Positions 5,726-8,452 of a DNA stretch of 8,452 nt are shown piece by piece; the first letter of the stretch is position 1, and the number at the start of each line of letters is the position of its first letter. Position numbers and translations under genes: made by a program. The stretch lies in contig CAMWVJ010000037.1 of NCBI GenBank assembly GCA_947177645.1, positions 1-8,452 on the forward strand, given 5' to 3'. The notes beneath the pieces were generated by a model. That model ran no database searches. It was not told the origin of the DNA and worked only from the letters and a program-made list of their open reading frames with translations. This DNA comes from an uncultured Desulfovibrio sp. (lineage in GTDB: Bacteria > Desulfobacterota > Desulfovibrionia > Desulfovibrionales > Desulfovibrionaceae).

Positions 5726-6562
5726 ATGACGAGCCTGAGCGGCCTTTTGCCGGCGCATCTTGGCGGGAAACTGCGCATCGGCTGCATCGGCAGCGGCCGC
5801 ATGGGGGGCGCCCTGCTCTCCCGGCTCGCGGCCCTGAAGCTGCCGGAGCTTTCGCTTTGCGCGTACAACCGCAGCCCGGAAAAGCTCGAGCCCTTCAAGG
5901 CGCTCGGCGTCGAGGCCATGCCCGGCATCGCGGCCACGGCGGAACAGGCGGACCTGCTCCTCATCGCGGTCAAGCCCTACCAGGTGGCCGAGGTACTGGC
6001 GGCGGCGCGCGGGCATATCCGGCCCGGGACGCTGGTGCTCTCCATCGCTGCGGGCGTGAGCCTCGCGCGGCTCGCGGCCGAGGTGGACCAGGGCGTGGAC
6101 GTGGCCCGCTGCATGCCCACCACCACGGCCCTCGTGGGCAAGGGCGTCTTCGCCTTCTGCTTCAGGGCCGACGCCGAGGAATGGCGGGCGCCGGTGCTGG
6201 CGCTTTTCGGGCAGATGGGCGTCTGCCTCGAGCTCGCCGAAGGCAAGTTTACCGATTTTTCCGCGCTCATCGGCGCCGGGCCGGCCTATGTGTTCGCCAT
6301 GATGCAGGGCCTCGTGCAGGCGGGCATCACCCTGGGCTTTCCGCAGGATGCGTCGCGGCGCATGGTGGACGCGCTCTTTGCCGGCTGCGCGGCGCTGGCC
6401 GAGGCGGAAGCGACGCCGCTCATCCAGTTGCGCGACGATGTCTGCTCCCCGGGGGGACTCACCATCGCGGGCGTCAATGTGCTCGACCGGGCGGGGCTTT
6501 CTGGCCTGCTCGTGGACGCGGTGCTTGCCGCGCAGAAGCGCGGCCGCGAAATGGAGAGCTGA
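5726..6562 (+). CDS. proC: Pyrroline-5-carboxylate reductase
   Basis: ProC catalyses the last step of proline synthesis, NAD(P)H-dependent reduction of 1-pyrroline-5-carboxylate, in the cytoplasm. The 278-residue length is usual. The Rossmann loop is GSGRMG (22-27), the cofactor-selecting turn follows strand 2 (NRS, 48-50), AVKP lies at 81-84 and the C-terminal dimer-domain signature is SPGGLTIAG (241-249). Two conserved stretches differ from the common form: MPTTT (130-134) where MPNTP is usual, and SPGGL where SPGGT is usual. The rest of the fold is intact, so I expect activity. A GGGGG-type ribosome binding site lies in the 9-nt gap after the protease stop, implying co-transcription. The ten residues before the first beta strand make a slightly long N-terminus. 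Confidence 0.94.
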   Translation: MTSLSGLLPAHLGGKLRIGCIGSGRMGGALLSRLAALKLPELSLCAYNRSPEKLEPFKALGVEAMPGIAATAEQADLLLIAVKPYQVAEVLAAARGHIRPGTLVLSIAAGVSLARLAAEVDQGVDVARCMPTTTALVGKGVFAFCFRADAEEWRAPVLALFGQMGVCLELAEGKFTDFSALIGAGPAYVFAMMQGLVQAGITLGFPQDASRRMVDALFAGCAALAEAEATPLIQLRDDVCSPGGLTIAGVNVLDRAGLSGLLVDAVLAAQKRGREMES

Positions 6563-6879
6563 GGGCGTGGCGCTCCGGCAGTGCAGCATGGGTATCGCTA
6601 CGTTCTCGCGTTGGTGGTGCGCTTGTGCTGCATCCGTAATGCCGAAATTATCCGTCAAAAACAGCCTTTTTTGTGCTGCCTGCGTCAGAAAAAAATTTCC
6701 TCGGTCGAGTACTCAAGTACACTCCCTTCGGAAATTTTTGTCTTCCTTGCCAGCAGCAAAAAATCTTATTTTTTAGGATTCTTCCGGCACCAGCACCCGT
6801 CTTTCGCTTCGCTCCAGACGGTATTAAGGAATTTTTCTCTCCTGCCTGTAGAACAAACCTCAGCAAAAGCGGTCAAACC
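6563..6879. other. AT-rich, hairpin-rich intergenic region
   Basis: This 317-bp gap after proC is visibly richer in A/T than both sides and has no credible gene. It contains TGCAGCA/TGCTGCA (6582-6588/6626-6632), an imperfect direct repeat beginning TTGTGCTGC (6623-6631 and 6671-6679, 48 nt apart), a large stem-loop (6691-6739, separate entry), an all-A/T hairpin AAAAAAT-CTT-ATTTTTT near 6759-6775, and CCGTCT/AGACGG (about 6798-6822). TATTAA just after the last hairpin could be a -10 for the downstream gene, but no matching -35 is evident. Confidence 0.6.
6691..6744. terminator. Probable terminator-like stem-loop after proC
   Basis: AAAAATTTCC (6691-6700) pairs perfectly with GGAAATTTTT (6730-6739). 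Inside, GTACT (6709-6713) pairs with AGTAC (6716-6720), and GAGTACTC (6707-6714) is itself a palindrome. The A-run on the left and T-run on the right suit a bidirectional intrinsic terminator. The stem is AT-heavy and the 29-nt internal part only partly paired, so a protein-binding or regulatory role is also possible. Confidence 0.5.
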
Positions 6880-7218
6880 ATGAAAAAGGTCAAGATCACG
6901 GTGCTCAAGACCACGTTCCAGGACGACCTCGCCAGGGAATACGGCGTGGCCGGCCTCGGCCCCTGCCCCATGCACCGGCCCGGCGAGGTGTTCTATGGCG
7001 ACTACGCCAAGCCCGCGGGCCTCTGCGACGAGGCGTGGAAGGCCATCTACCAGTATGCCTTCGCGCTGGCCCACGGCGCGCCCGAAAAGCTGTGGTACTA
7101 CGGGGACTGGATGAAGACCCCGGGCACGGCCATTTGCAGTTGCAACGACGGCATCCGCCCTGTCATCTTCAAGCTCGAGGTGACGGACGAGGAAGCCGTG
7201 CCCCCGGCGGCGCCGTAG
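6880..7218 (+). CDS. TIGR04076 family protein, 112 aa
   Basis: This small cytoplasmic protein matches the TIGR04076 pattern of conserved proteins of unknown function, recognised from memory: opening VKITVLKTTFQDDLAREYG, then GLGPCP, a WKAIYQYAFAL-type helix, and the C-terminal CSCNDGIRPVIFKLE. Four cysteines (C29, C49, C86, C88) sit in those conserved blocks and could bind a metal or act in thiol redox chemistry; this is inference. There is no signal peptide or membrane segment. The Ala/Pro tail after residue 105 is not part of the family core. No clear Shine-Dalgarno precedes ATG 6880, but homology begins right at this start. The flavodoxin/ferredoxin gene follows after 40 nt without a terminator, suggesting one operon. 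Confidence 0.85.
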   Translation: MKKVKITVLKTTFQDDLAREYGVAGLGPCPMHRPGEVFYGDYAKPAGLCDEAWKAIYQYAFALAHGAPEKLWYYGDWMKTPGTAICSCNDGIRPVIFKLEVTDEEAVPPAAP

Positions 7219-7258
7219 AAAGGGCGCCCGCGCCTCCATCACAAACGCCGGAGAAGCC

Positions 7259-8050
7259 ATGCGCCGCCCCACGCTCCGCCTTCTTACCTTCAGCCCCTGC
7301 GGGGGCACCGCCGAGGTCAACCGCGCTCTCGCCCGCGACGTGGACGCCGAACTCCTCGTGCAGGACTGCACCCGCGCCGGCATGCAAGAGGCCACCATCG
7401 CCTGCAGGCCCGACGATCTCGTGTTCCTCGCCTTCCCGGTCTACGGCGGCAGGATGCCGCGAAACATCGACATGGTATTCCGACACATCGAGGGCAACGG
7501 CGCCCGCTGCGCCCTTGTTGCCGTCTACGGCAACCGCGAATTTGAAGGCGCCCTGCTCGACCTCTTCGCCGCGGCCGTGAACAGGGGCTTCAGGCCGGCC
7601 GCGGCCGTGGCCGCTATTGCGCAGCACCCCCTCGCGCCGCAGGTGGCCGCCGGGCGCCCGGATGCGGAAGACCGGGAAAAACTGGCGGCCTTCGGCGTCC
7701 GCATCGCGGAGGCCATGCGGGCCGGGGCGCTGCTTGAGAAGGCTCCCGGGGCGTACCCGGAATGGAAGCTGCCCAAAGGCGCGAGCCTCTTCCCCGTCAC
7801 GGACAGGGAAAAATGCGTGGCCTGCGGCCAGTGCGTGAGCGTATGCCCGGCCCGCGCCATCCCCGCGGACGACTTGGCGGCCACGGATACGGAAACGTGC
7901 ATCGTGTGCGCGGCCTGCGCCAAGTATTGCCCCACCGGCGCGCGCCAGATGGGCACGCCGGAGAGCCGCCAAAAGCTGGCGCACCACCTCGAAACGGCCG
8001 CGTCGCGCCGCAAGGAGCTGGAACTCTGGCTCGGCGAGGCGCCCCGGTAG
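7259..8050 (+). CDS. EFR1-like flavodoxin / 2x[4Fe-4S] ferredoxin protein
   Basis: This 263-residue cytoplasmic electron-transfer protein joins two modules. Residues 1-155 form a flavodoxin-like domain: after strand 1 comes FSPCGGTAEV (11-20), equivalent to the FSPTGNT phosphate loop of EFR1-type proteins, and AFPVYGGRMP (58-67) gives the second flavin-contact loop. Residues 180-230 hold two classical clusters, C186-C189-C192-C196 and C214-C217-C220-C224, each CxxCxxCxxxCP, predicting two [4Fe-4S] centres. A charged helix (235-258) ends the chain. The phosphate loop has C14 and G16 where T and N are common, so FMN binding is likely but not certain. GGAG lies 5 nt before the ATG. The partner enzyme is unknown; the upstream TIGR04076 gene is the nearest candidate. 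Confidence 0.88.
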   Translation: MRRPTLRLLTFSPCGGTAEVNRALARDVDAELLVQDCTRAGMQEATIACRPDDLVFLAFPVYGGRMPRNIDMVFRHIEGNGARCALVAVYGNREFEGALLDLFAAAVNRGFRPAAAVAAIAQHPLAPQVAAGRPDAEDREKLAAFGVRIAEAMRAGALLEKAPGAYPEWKLPKGASLFPVTDREKCVACGQCVSVCPARAIPADDLAATDTETCIVCAACAKYCPTGARQMGTPESRQKLAHHLETAASRRKELELWLGEAPR

Positions 8051-8092
8051 GGGGATTTTCGGGCGCCGGGTCTTTCGGGGTGCCCTCTCAAA

Positions 8093-8134
8093 ACAAAAAG
8101 GCTGCCGTGTTTTCACGCCCGGCAGCCTTTTTGT
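8093..8134. terminator. Bidirectional rho-independent terminator
   Basis: A perfect 15-bp stem (8093-8107 with 8120-8134) has core GGCTGCCG/CGGCAGCC flanked by A5 on the left and T5 on the right, with a 12-nt loop. It can end both the rightward EFR1 operon and the leftward pdxT transcript, which converge here. Confidence 0.93.
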
Positions 8135-8155
8135 ATCGGAAGCGGCAAGGGGGCG

Positions 8156-8452
8156 CTAGGCCGCGCCCTCGCAGATGTCGAGAAAATAGCGGTGGAAGCG
8201 CGTGTCCGGCGTGAGCTCCGGGTGGAAGGAGGTGGCGAGGATGCGCCCCTCGCGCACGGCCACGGCGCGGTCCGCGCCGTCCATTTCCACGCGGGCGAGC
8301 ACTTCCACCCCGGGGCCGGTGGCAAGGATGACCGGCGCGCGGATGAAGACCGCGGGCATGGGCTCGGGCCCGAGCGCGGGGATGGCGAGATCCGCCTCGA
8401 AGCTGTCCACCTGCCGGCCGAAGGCGTTGCGGCGCACCGTGGCGTCCAGCAC
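8156..8452 (-). CDS. pdxT: Pyridoxal 5'-phosphate synthase glutaminase subunit (partial, C-terminal half)
   Basis: PdxT releases ammonia from glutamine and channels it to PdxS for PLP synthesis from ribose 5-phosphate and glyceraldehyde 3-phosphate. The 98 visible residues include the strongly conserved [15 protein letters not shown], the AVFIRAP strand and the active-site segment [19 protein letters not shown], with H77 and E79 of this fragment the His and Glu of the Cys-His-Glu triad. The N-terminal half with the catalytic cysteine lies beyond the right edge (family length about 190), so the GTG at the border is an internal codon, not a start. pdxS is expected upstream, outside the window. 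Confidence 0.96.
   Translation of the reverse strand: MLDATVRRNAFGRQVDSFEADLAIPALGPEPMPAVFIRAPVILATGPGVEVLARVEMDGADRAVAVREGRILATSFHPELTPDTRFHRYFLDICEGAA

Noticed and set aside
4145..6658. 837-aa minus-strand frame opposite the protease and proC
   Set aside because: It is an antisense shadow rich in His, Leu, Glu and Arg, typical of high-GC third-position bias; both plus-strand genes are clear.
6648..6866. 72-aa minus-strand ORF in the AT-rich gap
   Set aside because: It spans several hairpins and homopolymer runs, with no ribosome site or recognisable motif.
7169..8116. 315-aa minus-strand frame opposite the EFR1-like gene
   Set aside because: It is antisense to the two CxxCxxCxxxCP clusters and runs into the bidirectional terminator.

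Overview
The window looks like a GC-rich chromosome of the sulfate-reducing Desulfovibrio group (Desulfovibrionaceae). This is inferred from strong GC bias at third codon positions, the mix of gene families and the tRNA sequences. No marker gene proves it.

Left third (1-2054): the edge of an integrated element. A P4-type tyrosine integrase (633-1817, minus) starts 161 bp from the 3' end of a tRNA with anticodon CAU (1979-2054, minus). The gap holds a tRNA terminator, TTGCCCCC and TGGATGT repeats, and a 10-bp inverted repeat that abuts the integrase start codon. This is the usual tRNA-integrase junction, with the element body running off the left edge. Between the integrase and that edge there is no convincing long gene. 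There is an unusual 82-nt structure (514-595) with 25 base pairs and a two-hairpin tip, two weak small ORFs, and what may be the start of a minus-strand gene at 1-83.

Middle (2055-3984, all minus strand): a small acidic protein of unknown function, tRNA-Ser(CGA) with its terminator and a likely promoter, and an S11 D-alanyl-D-alanine carboxypeptidase with a long basic C-terminal tail.

Divergent from the carboxypeptidase (4301-6562, plus): an S41 C-terminal processing protease and proC, separated by 9 nt and probably one operon. An AT-rich, hairpin-filled gap follows.

Right third: a TIGR04076-family four-cysteine protein and an EFR1-like flavodoxin/2x[4Fe-4S] protein (6880-8050), probably co-transcribed and plausibly a redox pair. 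A strong bidirectional terminator separates them from the converging 3' half of pdxT, the glutaminase of PLP synthase, which is cut by the window end.

Most of the window is ordinary core genome. The parts worth a second look are the 82-nt branched structure, the repeat-laden integrase leader, the AT-rich gap and the TIGR04076/EFR1 pair. I found no convincing new multi-gene defence or mobile system.
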